A stretch of 64,000 nucleotides of DNA from Methylibium petroleiphilum PM1 (GCF_000015725.1 NC_008825.1:2728001-2792000), one strand, 5' to 3'. Positions 39,122-47,045 are shown, counted from the first letter of the stretch. The notes: generated from the letters alone by a model not told the origin. A program made the numbers and translations.

Positions 39122-39241
39122 GGACGGTCTGCTCCGTGCCGAGTCGCGCGAAGGGTCAGTCGTCGCTTCCTGGCGCGCGACTCAGCCAGTACTCGGGGGC
39201 CCCGCTGAGCGGTTCGCATCTGGGTCAGCCGCAGGCGCTGG

Positions 39242-41179
39242 CTATTGCTTGGGTCGGCGTTTGGCAAGCTCGCGTTCTAGCTCCGCATTCTTTCTGCGAA
39301 GGTCCGCGTTCTCGCGCTCGACGCGATGTGACGCTCCGATCTTGTCAAGCGCTTCGGTAAGTATCTCCAACGTCCTCGGCTGGTTCTCTGGCGTGAGTGC
39401 CTGTGCTTCCGCCACGGCGACCAGGCGTTCTTCCGGTGCCTTTAGTCCCTTTTCGTGGGCATCCTTGACAAATCTGTCCCGCAGCGTCTTCATCAGAACG
39501 CCCCGCTGCGCAAAGGCTAGCTCACGCTCCTTGCTCGCCCGTACCATTCTCAGAAGCGTTCTCTCCAACTCGCTAGAGAGACCGGGTCGGTAGCCTTCGA
39601 AAAGAAAAGACTTCATGGCGGAGAGCCCTAGGCTCACACCAGGCATCAATGACACCAGGTACAGCATTGCCGACACCGTACTTACGATCTGGTAGTCCGC
39701 TGCGATCTTGAACTTGTCTTCCACACTGGCGAGGCGCTTGGCAGAACTCACCAGGACGCAGTTTGCAGCCGGGTCTAGAGATCTAATTGTTCGCAGATGA
39801 TGTGCTATCGCTGCATACAGCTGCGCATCGCGTCTGGCCTTGTCCTGCGCATGAGGTGTCTGGGAACGCGTTTCGTCGGCGAGAGAGATCAAGTACTTGC
39901 GGACCTGAACTTCGAGATTCGCCTCACGCGACGACCTTGGCGCCAGTTTCTCCAGGCCGTGATCATAAACAAGCGTCGTCAGCGCGGGCTGCCAGTCATA
40001 GACCTTGGCGCCGCGGAACTGATCGATAAAGCTCTTCCATTGGACTCGTTTGGCGTGTCCGTCCGCAAGAAGACGGCCGAAGGCTCGCACGAAGACATTC
40101 TTAAAGAGAATCAAGCGGTCTTCTGGCGTCCCCGGCAGCAGATGCTGGACATGATCAAACTCTACTTGTGCGATATGCGCGTGCCGTGCGAACTCCTCAA
40201 GAACCGGCTCAGCAACAAGGACCTTGCCGGTGAGTTCCTTCCATCTACGCACCAGCGAAACTACGCCCTCGTGTTCCGGCTCATCAAGACCTACCAGAGA
40301 CAGCAAAACGTCTGTGTCGAGGACAATGTTTGTCTTCTTGAGAAGGTTGGCGACCGCCTCGGCGCTCTGATGCTCAAGGCCCATCGCCGCTGCAGAGATG
40401 AAGCTGGTGGCGAGGCGGATGAGCCACTCTGCGGCTGGGCCTAGGCGATCGGAAAAGATGTCGCGGATGGCAGTGCTAAGTTCGATCTTGCGCTCCGCGG
40501 TGGTGACAGTCGCCGCCACGGCGTCGGCGAGGTCATCCAGGAAGGTGAGCGACGAGCTTCTCGTAGGCTCAGCTGCAACTTCGGCCGTAGCTCCTTCATC
40601 AATCAATGCGGCAATCTCTGCGACTATCTCCTCGCCGCGCGTGATGAAGTACTGCGTAAGGTTGTCTTCAAGTACAAGCCAAATCCGATGAAACTCGTCA
40701 TCCAGAATCGGGAGTTCTATCGACTCTTCTATCTCTGCCTTAATCGCAGCCTTCAGTTGCAGGAGTCGGCCAGCCGCGGCGGATTGCCGCTTCGCAACGT
40801 CAACCTTGCCGGCTCCGGTGATGCGGTATGCCACGCCGTCCGTCTCCACCAGTTTGGACGTCACAAGGACGTCCAAGTGCAGTTTGCAGGTTTCAGCGGC
40901 GATGCTGCGATGGAGGCGGAGTGAGTCAGATAGAGCCTTCGCACAGAGTGCGGCGGTTAGGCTCTGATGTCCGGCAAGCACATCAAGCAAGCCTGCGGCG
41001 TAAGTCGCCTTCCTGATGGAGTCCGAATCGTCAGCAGATGATGCGATCAGCGCAAGGCGGAGACCGCGAAGCTGGGCCCCGTCTGAGGGCTTGGCGGTCA
41101 GAACGCGAACTACATCCGCGATCTCAGGGCCGTAGTACAACTCGGCCAGTTCGTCGGACTTCGCAGCGAGTTCTGCTAG
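39242..41179 (-). pseudogene. C-terminal part of a large PIN-like/nuclease gene split by an IS5-family element
   Basis: The current open frame runs from 41326 to 39242, but its first 49 codons come from the end of the inserted element. The native part starts at the CTAG target copy (41179) and covers 645 residues. Its frame joins exactly to the fragment at 42394-42792 once the element and one CTAG are removed (see findings). Visible regions: a winged-helix-like stretch (DVLVTSKLVETDGVAYRITGAGKVDVAK), a PIN-like region (NIVLDTDVLLSLVGLDEPEHEGVVSLV, later VLVSSAKRLASVEDKF) and a C-terminal coiled coil (ENADLRRKNAELERELAKRRPKQ). Base composition is more A/T-rich than the chromosome. It is probably an inactivated defence-type protein. 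Confidence 0.7.
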
Positions 41180-42389
41180 GGAAGCGCTGATCAACCCGCT
41201 TCGTGACCGCGACTCGGCCGACAGCGGGCGTTGATGGCGACTCGTGAACTCAGAAGTGGCACCGATGAGCCCCTTCTGCGGCACTTCGAGGCCGCTCTCA
41301 GGCCCCCGTTCATGCAGCAGACGCACTGAGGCCTTGGGCCAGCAATCGGCGCCGGGCGATGTACAAGTTGGCCAGCGCAGCGTGCGCCTTCGCGCGAGCT
41401 TCGTTCTTGGAGATCCCGCGGTAGCTGACCTTGCGGTAGCCGAACAGGTTCTTGATGACGTGGAACGGGTGTTCGACGATGGCCCGCACCTGAGCCTTGC
41501 GCCGTTCGAACCACTCGTGCATCGCCTTGGCCGGCCCTTCGGGCATGGCCTTGAGTTGGCCGCGCTTCATGGCGATACGCCAATCCATGTCCTGGCGCAG
41601 CCTGCCCTCTTCCTGCGCCGTCGTGATCTCGTCTCGCCTCTGGATGCCGGTGTAGCCGCTGTCGCCGTGAACTTGGCTCTCCTGGCCATGCAGCAGTTCG
41701 TGCGCGTGCGCCACGTCAGCCTCGTTGGCCGCGGTGCAGACCACGCTGTGGATCAGACCCGACTCGGCATCCACGCCCGAGTGCATCTTCATCCCGAAGT
41801 GCCACTGGTTCCCCTTCTTGGTCTGGTGCATCTCGGGGTCGCGCTTGCCGTCCTCGTTCTTCGTCGAACTTGGCGCGGCAATGATGGTGGCGTCCACCAC
41901 CGTGCCCTGGCGCATCAGCAGCCCACGCTCGGTGAGGTGCGCGTTGACCTCGGCCAGGATGGCCGACGTCAAGTCGTGCTGCTCGAGCAGGCGGCGGAAC
42001 TTCAGCAGCGTTGTGGCGTCGGGTACGTTCTCCCGCCCAAGGTCGATGCCGATGAACTCGCGCATGGCCTGGCTGTCGTACAGCGCGTCTTCCAGTGCCT
42101 CGTCGGCCAGCGTGTACCACTGCTGCAGGAAGTACATGCGCAGCATCCGCGGCACGCCAATCGGCGGTCGGCCCACCTTGCCGCTCTTCGGGTAGTGCGG
42201 CTCGATCAGCGCCTCAAGCCGCGCCCACGGAACCACCACGTTCATCTCGGCCAGGAAGCGCTCCCGGCGCGTCTGGCGCTTCTTGCCGGCGTACTCGGCA
42301 GTGGCAAAACTCGTCTGCTTCATGGCAGCATCATCGCCGCTGAATTCGCCGCACGCCATCGTGGCCTGCACGGATAAATCAGTGCTTCC
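41180..42389 (-). mobile_element. IS5-family insertion sequence, copy 1 (1210 bp)
   Basis: A 1210-bp element. Terminal inverted repeats are GGAAGCGCTGATCAACCC at the left end and GGAAGCACTGATTTATCC read inward from the right (14 of 18 match). Both sides carry CTAG (41176-41179 and 42390-42393), the YTAR-type 4-bp target duplication of the IS5 group. One transposase gene on the minus strand. It is inserted in the coding sequence of a large gene. It looks identical to the copy at 45004-46213 but lies in the opposite orientation. Confidence 0.92.
41310..42371 (-). CDS. IS5-family transposase, copy 1
   Basis: A 353-residue DDE transposase of the IS5 group. An N-terminal DUF772-type domain is seen in RRERFLAEMNVVVPWARLEALIEPHYP...MLRMYFLQQWYTLADEALEDALYD. 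Catalytic acids lie in TVVDATIIAAPSSTKN, HGDSGYTGI and the AIVEHPFHVIKNLFGY segment. The ATG at 42323 (MKQTSFATAEYAGKK) is the typical family start; the ATG at 42371 gives 16 extra residues. The reading frame is intact, so the element may be active. Confidence 0.92.
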   Translation of the reverse strand: MQATMACGEFSGDDAAMKQTSFATAEYAGKKRQTRRERFLAEMNVVVPWARLEALIEPHYPKSGKVGRPPIGVPRMLRMYFLQQWYTLADEALEDALYDSQAMREFIGIDLGRENVPDATTLLKFRRLLEQHDLTSAILAEVNAHLTERGLLMRQGTVVDATIIAAPSSTKNEDGKRDPEMHQTKKGNQWHFGMKMHSGVDAESGLIHSVVCTAANEADVAHAHELLHGQESQVHGDSGYTGIQRRDEITTAQEEGRLRQDMDWRIAMKRGQLKAMPEGPAKAMHEWFERRKAQVRAIVEHPFHVIKNLFGYRKVSYRGISKNEARAKAHAALANLYIARRRLLAQGLSASAA

Positions 42390-42393
42390 CTAG

Positions 42394-42792
42394 ATGGTTG
42401 CCCCCGAGGCACGTAATCGGGAACTTCGAGTCCGTTTCTGCACCTAGTTGAGCCTCGAACTGCGCTCGACGGTGCTCGCTAATTCGGTTGCTGAGGCAGA
42501 AGTAGAGGCGGGAGATGTTGTGTGTAGTTGTACTGATGCGCTCGATGTCTTCTAGAGTCTTGTTGTCAATGTCATCTCTAAGCGAAGAGCAGACGTACAA
42601 GCCCGTAGCCTTCCCGACGCCTACGCCGTCGCGACCGAGATCCCAACTCGCCGACGTTGGGAGGACCTTGGCCCCTCCTTCTATAGCAGAGACAACCGAG
42701 TTCGCGAAGCGCTCGAAGCGAGCATCGTTGTTCTCGTTCGCGAGGACCTGCTCAATGACTGCGACTTTGAACGGAGAGTTCTCGATGGGCAT
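42394..42792 (-). pseudogene. N-terminal part of the gene split by the IS5-family element; nuclease-like
   Basis: The ATG at 42792 starts 133 codons of native sequence (MPIENSPFKVAVIEQVLANENNDA...) ending at the CTAG target copy. The element then supplies LGKH and a stop at 42379. The fragment contains NSVVSAIEGGAKVLPTSASWDLGRDGVGVG followed by GLYVCSSLRDD, resembling the core of PD-(D/E)xK restriction-endonuclease-like domains (acidic residue, GRDG, then a beta strand). That assignment is tentative. The frame continues in the pseudogene at 39242-41179. A longer in-frame start at 42888 lies in the neighbouring IS element. Confidence 0.65.
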
Positions 42793-42873
42793 TCGGGTTG
42801 TCCGGCAAGCGAGAGGGGCAGGAGTCTCTAGTCTAAGGCGCAGTGCGCGCTGAACGTCGCTTCTGGGACCTAA

Positions 42874-44058
42874 GGAAGGTCTGCACAACGCGACGCGCGG
42901 TGCGGTTTGAAGTGACGTGATGACGGTGACGCGCCGAAGCCCTCGATCCGGTCTGTTCTGCGGCTCGGTCGTGCCGTTTCGCAGGTGCTTTTGGCACCTC
43001 GCGAGCCCGCTGCGGGTATCGCGGACGCACTCATCCCGGCGCTCGCATCAACTGCCGCCTGGCCATCCACAGGTTCGACAGTGCGAACAGCGTGACGATC
43101 TGCGCGGTGTTCTTCGCAAGCCCTCGGTATCGCACCTTGGTGAACCCGAACTGCCGCTTGATGACGCGGAACGGGTGCTCGACCTTCGCGCGGATGCTGG
43201 CCTTCATCTTCTCGATGCGCTCGGCAATGAAGTCGGGCTCGATGAAGGGGTTGAGCGTCCTACGCAGGCCCGGGCGCATGGCCACATGCCAGGTGGGCCC
43301 CTTGGCCTCGGGCCGCTTGTGCACGCCCCGGTAGCCCGCGTCACCGAAGGCAGCTTCTTCGTCTCCGTGCAGCAGCGCCCCGGCCACGTTCAGGTCGTTG
43401 ACGTTGGCCCCCGTGGTGGCCACGGTATGCACCAGACCCGACTGCGCGCCCACGCCGATGTGGGCCTTCATGCCGAAGTACCAGTTGTTGCCCTTGCGGG
43501 TCTGCTTCATCTCCGGATCGCGCTCACCGTCGGCGTTCTTGGTCGAACTCGGCGCGGAGATCAACGTGGCGTCCACCGCCGTGCCCGTGCGCATCATCAG
43601 GCCCTTGTGCTGAAGCAGATCGTTGACCACCCGCAGCATGTCCACGGCCAGGTTGTGGCGCTCCAGCAGGTGGCGAAACCTCAGGATGGTGGTCTCATCG
43701 GGCAGTCGTGCCGTCACGCTGTCGAGCTTGGCGAACTCCCGGTGCAGCGGCACGTCGTGCAGCGCCTCTTCCATCGCCGGGTCGCTCAGTCCGAACCACT
43801 GCTGCAGGTAGTGGATGCGCAGCATGGTCTCGATGCCGAAGGGCGGTCGGCCGGTCTTGGCCTTGGGGTAGTGCGGCTCGACGATCTGCACCAGCACGCC
43901 CCACGGCACCACGCGTTCCATCTCTTCCAGGAACTCGCGCTTGCGCGTCTTCTTGGTCGGCAGGTTCAGGCCCAGGCCCAGCTGCTTCATGGTCGTCTTG
44001 CTCCGATGCGTCGTCGCTTCAACTCATGCAAGATTCGGGCGGGTTTTGCAGACCTTCC
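42874..44058 (-). mobile_element. IS5-family insertion sequence, second type (1185 bp)
   Basis: A 1185-bp element different from its neighbours. Terminal inverted repeats GGAAGGTCTGCACAACGC (left) and GGAAGGTCTGCAAAACCC (read inward from the right) match at 16 of 18 positions. CTAA flanks both ends (42870-42873 and 44059-44062), a YTAR target duplication. Inserted directly at the stop codon of the SLATT gene, in the recombination core of an attC-like site. It carries one transposase on the minus strand. Confidence 0.9.
43031..43990 (-). CDS. IS5-family transposase, second type
   Basis: A 319-residue DDE transposase of the IS5 group. N-terminal domain: REFLEEMERVVPWGVLVQIVEPHYP...MLRIHYLQQWFGLSDPAMEEALHD. 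Catalytic segments: TAVDATLISAPSSTKN, FGDAGYRGVHKRPEAKG, and KVEHPFRVIKRQFGF with the glutamate. It is intact over its full length and related to, but clearly distinct from, the transposase of the two 1210-bp copies. Confidence 0.92.
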   Translation of the reverse strand: MKQLGLGLNLPTKKTRKREFLEEMERVVPWGVLVQIVEPHYPKAKTGRPPFGIETMLRIHYLQQWFGLSDPAMEEALHDVPLHREFAKLDSVTARLPDETTILRFRHLLERHNLAVDMLRVVNDLLQHKGLMMRTGTAVDATLISAPSSTKNADGERDPEMKQTRKGNNWYFGMKAHIGVGAQSGLVHTVATTGANVNDLNVAGALLHGDEEAAFGDAGYRGVHKRPEAKGPTWHVAMRPGLRRTLNPFIEPDFIAERIEKMKASIRAKVEHPFRVIKRQFGFTKVRYRGLAKNTAQIVTLFALSNLWMARRQLMRAPG

Positions 44059-44129
44059 CTAACGTTTGACATGCGAGACATCACCCGGCTCGCCGGGTGA
44101 CGTCCTCTCGATGGAAGGGTAGGTTTTGC
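44059..44129 (-). other. attC-like site at the end of the SLATT cassette, cut by an IS
   Basis: Read on the minus strand. The 5' box is GCAAAAC (44129-44123, degenerate RYYYAAC). A strong imperfect hairpin follows (GACGTCACCCGGC facing GCCGGGTGATGTC). The 3' box GTTAGGT is perfect GTTRRRY, but its last two bases (42869, 42868) now lie beyond the 1185-bp IS, which split it. The site overlaps the coding end of the SLATT gene, whose stop TAG lies in the 3' box. Confidence 0.5.
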
Positions 44130-44757
44130 CCGCAGAACTGAGCGGAACGGTTGCTTGAAGCGATGCATCTTTCAAAAGTACATAGAGAAGAACAACAAGT
44201 ATCAGGAGCGGAATTAGGTGTAGCGCGATGTCAAGTTGAAGTCGACACCAGCAGATCATGCGGTCCAAGGTGCCGACCTTGTAGTGCTTCGCGTACCTCT
44301 TGATCTGCGCAACCTTGTAATCAACGTCTTCATGGTTCTCATACATCTTGAGGAGACTTTCGTACTGCTCGCTCAGTGCATCAATTTCTTGTTGCTCGTC
44401 CCGGCTTATGGCCATCTCCAACTTCCGCGAAACCGCGTTAATCTCGATTGCTCCTGCGTGCATCTTCTCTGCGCGTTCTCCGTACTTTCTTCCGCTAACA
44501 AGCAGTGACACTACAAGAATGAGCATGGAGACGATTGCGGCAGATAGGTTCACCGCGCCTGAAGGTACTGAGAGCCGAACTCCAAATGGCTCTAGGAGCG
44601 AAATGACGACGACGCCAAGCGAACACATGGTGATGGAGAAGAGCGAGACGCTCTCGTGGCGTCTTAGCCTTTGAACCGCTGAGAATCGGGCAGCCGCAGT
44701 TACCCGGATAGCGCGTAGCTTGTGCTCAGCAGGCGTTTCAATCGCTTCTTGCGTCAT
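44059..44757 (-). CDS. SLATT-domain two-TM protein, candidate defence effector
   Basis: A 232-residue protein. The ATG at 44757 (MTQEAIETPAEHKLRAIRV) follows GAGGGAA; the longer frame upstream is not credible. An N-terminal charged helix (TAAARFSAVQRLRRHESVSLF) is followed by two membrane segments (SITMCSLGVVVISLLEP, VNLSAAIVSMLILVVSLLVSG), a long helical region (KYGERAEKMHAGAIEINAVSRKLEMAI...) and a third hydrophobic stretch (LIPLLILVVLLYVLL). This order fits SLATT-type effectors, which are thought to disturb the membrane in abortive defence. The family call is mine from pattern; confirmation needs a profile search. It is followed by an attC-like site and the split nuclease/PIN gene. Confidence 0.6.
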   Translation of the reverse strand: MTQEAIETPAEHKLRAIRVTAAARFSAVQRLRRHESVSLFSITMCSLGVVVISLLEPFGVRLSVPSGAVNLSAAIVSMLILVVSLLVSGRKYGERAEKMHAGAIEINAVSRKLEMAISRDEQQEIDALSEQYESLLKMYENHEDVDYKVAQIKRYAKHYKVGTLDRMICWCRLQLDIALHLIPLLILVVLLYVLLKDASLQATVPLSSAGKTYPSIERTSPGEPGDVSHVKR

Positions 44758-44813
44758 CGAACGTTCCCTCAAAAATCGTTCTTGTTCGACGGAGTGGCGA
44801 ATCAACTGGCGAG

Positions 44814-44870
44814 GCCTAACGATTGCGTTCAGCCGCGCCGTTAGGCGTCGGCTGCAACTGCCGGTTAGGC
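44814..44870 (-). other. attC-like integron recombination site upstream of the SLATT gene
   Basis: 57 bp, minus-strand reading. 5' box GCCTAAC (44870-44864) and 3' box GTTAGGC (44820-44814), both perfect consensus. The interior has a stem CAGCCG/CGGCTG and an inner hairpin GCCTAACGGCGCGG-like around GTTAGGC at 44840-44846. It closes the cassette of the repeat protein and precedes the SLATT cassette. Confidence 0.65.
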
Positions 44871-45003
44871 TGCCCTGCGGCTCGCGTAAGCCCTGGCGGT
44901 GCGAAGTCTGGCCACGCGGCCCGCAAGGGTGACCTGCTCGAATTGACCAAGCGTGGACTTGCGTCGCCAACGATGGGTGGATTGGGCCACATGCGCTGCC
45001 TAG

Positions 45004-46213
45004 GGAAGCACTGATTTATCCGTGCAGGCCACGATGGCGTGCGGCGAATTCAGCGGCGATGATGCTGCCATGAAGCAGACGAGTTTTGCCACTGCCGAGT
45101 ACGCCGGCAAGAAGCGCCAGACGCGCCGGGAGCGCTTCCTGGCCGAGATGAACGTGGTGGTTCCGTGGGCGCGGCTTGAGGCGCTGATCGAGCCGCACTA
45201 CCCGAAGAGCGGCAAGGTGGGCCGACCGCCGATTGGCGTGCCGCGGATGCTGCGCATGTACTTCCTGCAGCAGTGGTACACGCTGGCCGACGAGGCACTG
45301 GAAGACGCGCTGTACGACAGCCAGGCCATGCGCGAGTTCATCGGCATCGACCTTGGGCGGGAGAACGTACCCGACGCCACAACGCTGCTGAAGTTCCGCC
45401 GCCTGCTCGAGCAGCACGACTTGACGTCGGCCATCCTGGCCGAGGTCAACGCGCACCTCACCGAGCGTGGGCTGCTGATGCGCCAGGGCACGGTGGTGGA
45501 CGCCACCATCATTGCCGCGCCAAGTTCGACGAAGAACGAGGACGGCAAGCGCGACCCCGAGATGCACCAGACCAAGAAGGGGAACCAGTGGCACTTCGGG
45601 ATGAAGATGCACTCGGGCGTGGATGCCGAGTCGGGTCTGATCCACAGCGTGGTCTGCACCGCGGCCAACGAGGCTGACGTGGCGCACGCGCACGAACTGC
45701 TGCATGGCCAGGAGAGCCAAGTTCACGGCGACAGCGGCTACACCGGCATCCAGAGGCGAGACGAGATCACGACGGCGCAGGAAGAGGGCAGGCTGCGCCA
45801 GGACATGGATTGGCGTATCGCCATGAAGCGCGGCCAACTCAAGGCCATGCCCGAAGGGCCGGCCAAGGCGATGCACGAGTGGTTCGAACGGCGCAAGGCT
45901 CAGGTGCGGGCCATCGTCGAACACCCGTTCCACGTCATCAAGAACCTGTTCGGCTACCGCAAGGTCAGCTACCGCGGGATCTCCAAGAACGAAGCTCGCG
46001 CGAAGGCGCACGCTGCGCTGGCCAACTTGTACATCGCCCGGCGCCGATTGCTGGCCCAAGGCCTCAGTGCGTCTGCTGCATGAACGGGGGCCTGAGAGCG
46101 GCCTCGAAGTGCCGCAGAAGGGGCTCATCGGTGCCACTTCTGAGTTCACGAGTCGCCATCAACGCCCGCTGTCGGCCGAGTCGCGGTCACGAAGCGGGTT
46201 GATCAGCGCTTCC
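45004..46213 (+). mobile_element. IS5-family insertion sequence, copy 2 (1210 bp)
   Basis: A 1210-bp element apparently identical to copy 1 (41180-42389), in the opposite orientation. The transposase is on the plus strand. Terminal inverted repeats as in copy 1. Flanked by CTAG at 45000-45003 and 46214-46217. It entered at the stop codon of the repeat-protein gene, which keeps its TAG from the target copy. Confidence 0.92.
45022..46083 (+). CDS. IS5-family transposase, copy 2
   Basis: The predicted protein (353 residues) is identical to that of copy 1: same N-terminal DUF772-type region, catalytic segments VVDATIIAAPSSTKN, HGDSGYTGI and AIVEHPFHVIKN. ATG at 45022, or more typically at 45070 (MKQTSFATAEYAGKK). 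Intact frame. Sequence identity of the two copies means the duplication is recent. Confidence 0.92.
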   Translation: MQATMACGEFSGDDAAMKQTSFATAEYAGKKRQTRRERFLAEMNVVVPWARLEALIEPHYPKSGKVGRPPIGVPRMLRMYFLQQWYTLADEALEDALYDSQAMREFIGIDLGRENVPDATTLLKFRRLLEQHDLTSAILAEVNAHLTERGLLMRQGTVVDATIIAAPSSTKNEDGKRDPEMHQTKKGNQWHFGMKMHSGVDAESGLIHSVVCTAANEADVAHAHELLHGQESQVHGDSGYTGIQRRDEITTAQEEGRLRQDMDWRIAMKRGQLKAMPEGPAKAMHEWFERRKAQVRAIVEHPFHVIKNLFGYRKVSYRGISKNEARAKAHAALANLYIARRRLLAQGLSASAA

Positions 46214-46495
46214 CTAGCCTTTGATCTCGAACTGAGGCATTCCGTTGTAGCCGTCGACATGCGAAACCGTACGATAAATCTTGCTACCTTTGATCTGGTA
46301 TTGGGGCATGCCGTTGTAGCCATCCACATGGGAGACTGTGCGGTATATCTTGTCGCCCTTGATCTCGTATTGAGGCATGCCGTTGTAGCCGTCAACGTGC
46401 GAGACGGTCCGATAAATTTTCGTTCCCTTGATCTCGTACTGCGGCATTCCGTTGTAGCCGTCGACATGGGAAACGGTGCGATAGATCTTTGACAT
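46214..46495 (-). CDS. Cassette protein of four tandem 23-residue repeats
   Basis: A 93-residue protein made entirely of four repeats of a 23-residue unit, IYRTVSHVDGYNGMPQ plus a variable end (YEIKG, YEIKG, YQIKG, FEIKG), joined by T, D, S and K. There is no signal peptide. The pattern of short beta strands and glycine turns suggests a small beta structure, perhaps a propeller blade array, but I do not recognise the family. ATG at 46495, 27 bp after the attC-like site at 46523. The gene is an integron-style cassette, cut at its stop by an IS5-family element that leaves the stop intact. Confidence 0.75.
   Translation of the reverse strand: MSKIYRTVSHVDGYNGMPQYEIKGTKIYRTVSHVDGYNGMPQYEIKGDKIYRTVSHVDGYNGMPQYQIKGSKIYRTVSHVDGYNGMPQFEIKG
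46214..46495 (-). repeat. Four 69-bp tandem repeats in coding sequence
   Basis: Each 69-bp unit encodes the same 23-residue motif, but the units differ by several mostly synonymous changes (for example in the CACGTCGACGG/CACATGGATGG-type stretch). The repeats are therefore not a fresh duplication; protein sequence has been kept while DNA drifted. Confidence 0.85.
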
Positions 46496-46522
46496 CGTGT
46501 CGGTCTCGATTCGAATTGGTGG

Positions 46523-46582
46523 GCCTAACGTTCGACGTAAGGGGCCTGCCGCAGGCAGGTCCCCTTGACGGAGGGGTTAGCC
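46523..46582 (-). other. attC-like integron recombination site
   Basis: 60 bp, minus-strand reading. 5' box GGCTAAC (46582-46576), 3' box GTTAGGC (46529-46523, perfect). The interior forms a long stem (AAGGGG-ACCTGCC facing GGCAGGCCCCTT) with a three-base loop, the folded hairpin the integron integrase recognises. The stop codon TAA of the preceding 61-residue ORF lies in the 5' box, as in typical cassettes. This is the clearest attC of the window. Confidence 0.75.
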
Positions 46583-46762
46583 ACCATTTTGCGCGACACG
46601 AGAAAGCCAGACTGCAAGGCTAAAGAGCGCGAGGCCGCCAAGCATGTGCCAAATGCTTTGCCCGTGCCCGAAGGAAAGCCAGCCGATGCCGCCGAGCAGG
46701 GCTACCAGTAGCCAAACGAACACTTTGACCAGGTGGCCATTCGGTCGCTCGCCTTCAGACAC
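46577..46762 (-). CDS. Small two-TM cassette protein
   Basis: A 61-residue protein read from the GTG at 46762, which follows GAGG by six bases and overlaps the stop of the preceding gene. An in-frame ATG at 46780 is an alternative. Sequence: a short polar start (VSEGERPNGHL), two hydrophobic segments (VKVFVWLLVALLGGIGWLSF and SIWHMLGGLALFSLAVWLS) and a short tail. The stop lies in the attC-like site that follows. Function unknown. The upstream gene overlaps it by eight bases. Confidence 0.55.
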   Translation of the reverse strand: MSEGERPNGHLVKVFVWLLVALLGGIGWLSFGHGQSIWHMLGGLALFSLAVWLSRVAQNGG

Positions 46763-47045
46763 GAACGACCTCGACTTCATGTGGCTGCTTGGTGGAAAAG
46801 GACTTGGCGAACTCAATGACTTCGGCCTCCGACTCACCAGGGTGCGAAGTGGTTGTGATGAACTGGGTTCCAGAGCCGTCGGCTCCGACGCACAACCAGT
46901 CAAGAGCGTCCTCCCACTTTTCGGCGTCGACGCCGACGACGCAGAACAGTTCGATTTGGCTTTCAATCAGTTTCTGCAACAACGGATAGCCCCGGTCTTG
47001 AGAGTAGCCAGAGGAGGACACCAGAACGATCTTTCCGCTGTGCAT
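46755..47045 (-). CDS. Small cassette protein, hypothetical
   Basis: A 96-residue protein starting at the ATG at 47045 (MHSGKIVLVSSSGYSQDRGYPLLQKLIESQIELFCVVGVDAEKWEDALDWLCVGADGSGTQ...). A short alpha/beta protein with a central VVGVDAEKWEDALDWL segment. The longer frame to 47192 has a weaker start. I do not recognise it. It is the first gene of the cassette after the attC-like site at 47097-47185, and its last bases overlap the next ORF. Confidence 0.55.
   Translation of the reverse strand: MHSGKIVLVSSSGYSQDRGYPLLQKLIESQIELFCVVGVDAEKWEDALDWLCVGADGSGTQFITTTSHPGESEAEVIEFAKSFSTKQPHEVEVVRV

Noticed and set aside
39122-39241. Search for a fifth attC-like site after the split gene
   Set aside because: No GTTRRRY/RYYYAAC pair occurs in this gap, so the island's left end is not an evident cassette boundary.
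41244-42377. Long plus-strand frame across the first IS copy (and its mirror at 45016-46149)
   Set aside because: It is the complement of the transposase gene in both copies; no independent family features.
44814-44846. A shorter 33-bp attC between GCCTAAC at 44814 and GTTAGGC at 44840
   Set aside because: Too short for a functional attC; the second GTTAGGC at 44864 gives a normal 57-bp site with pairing arms.
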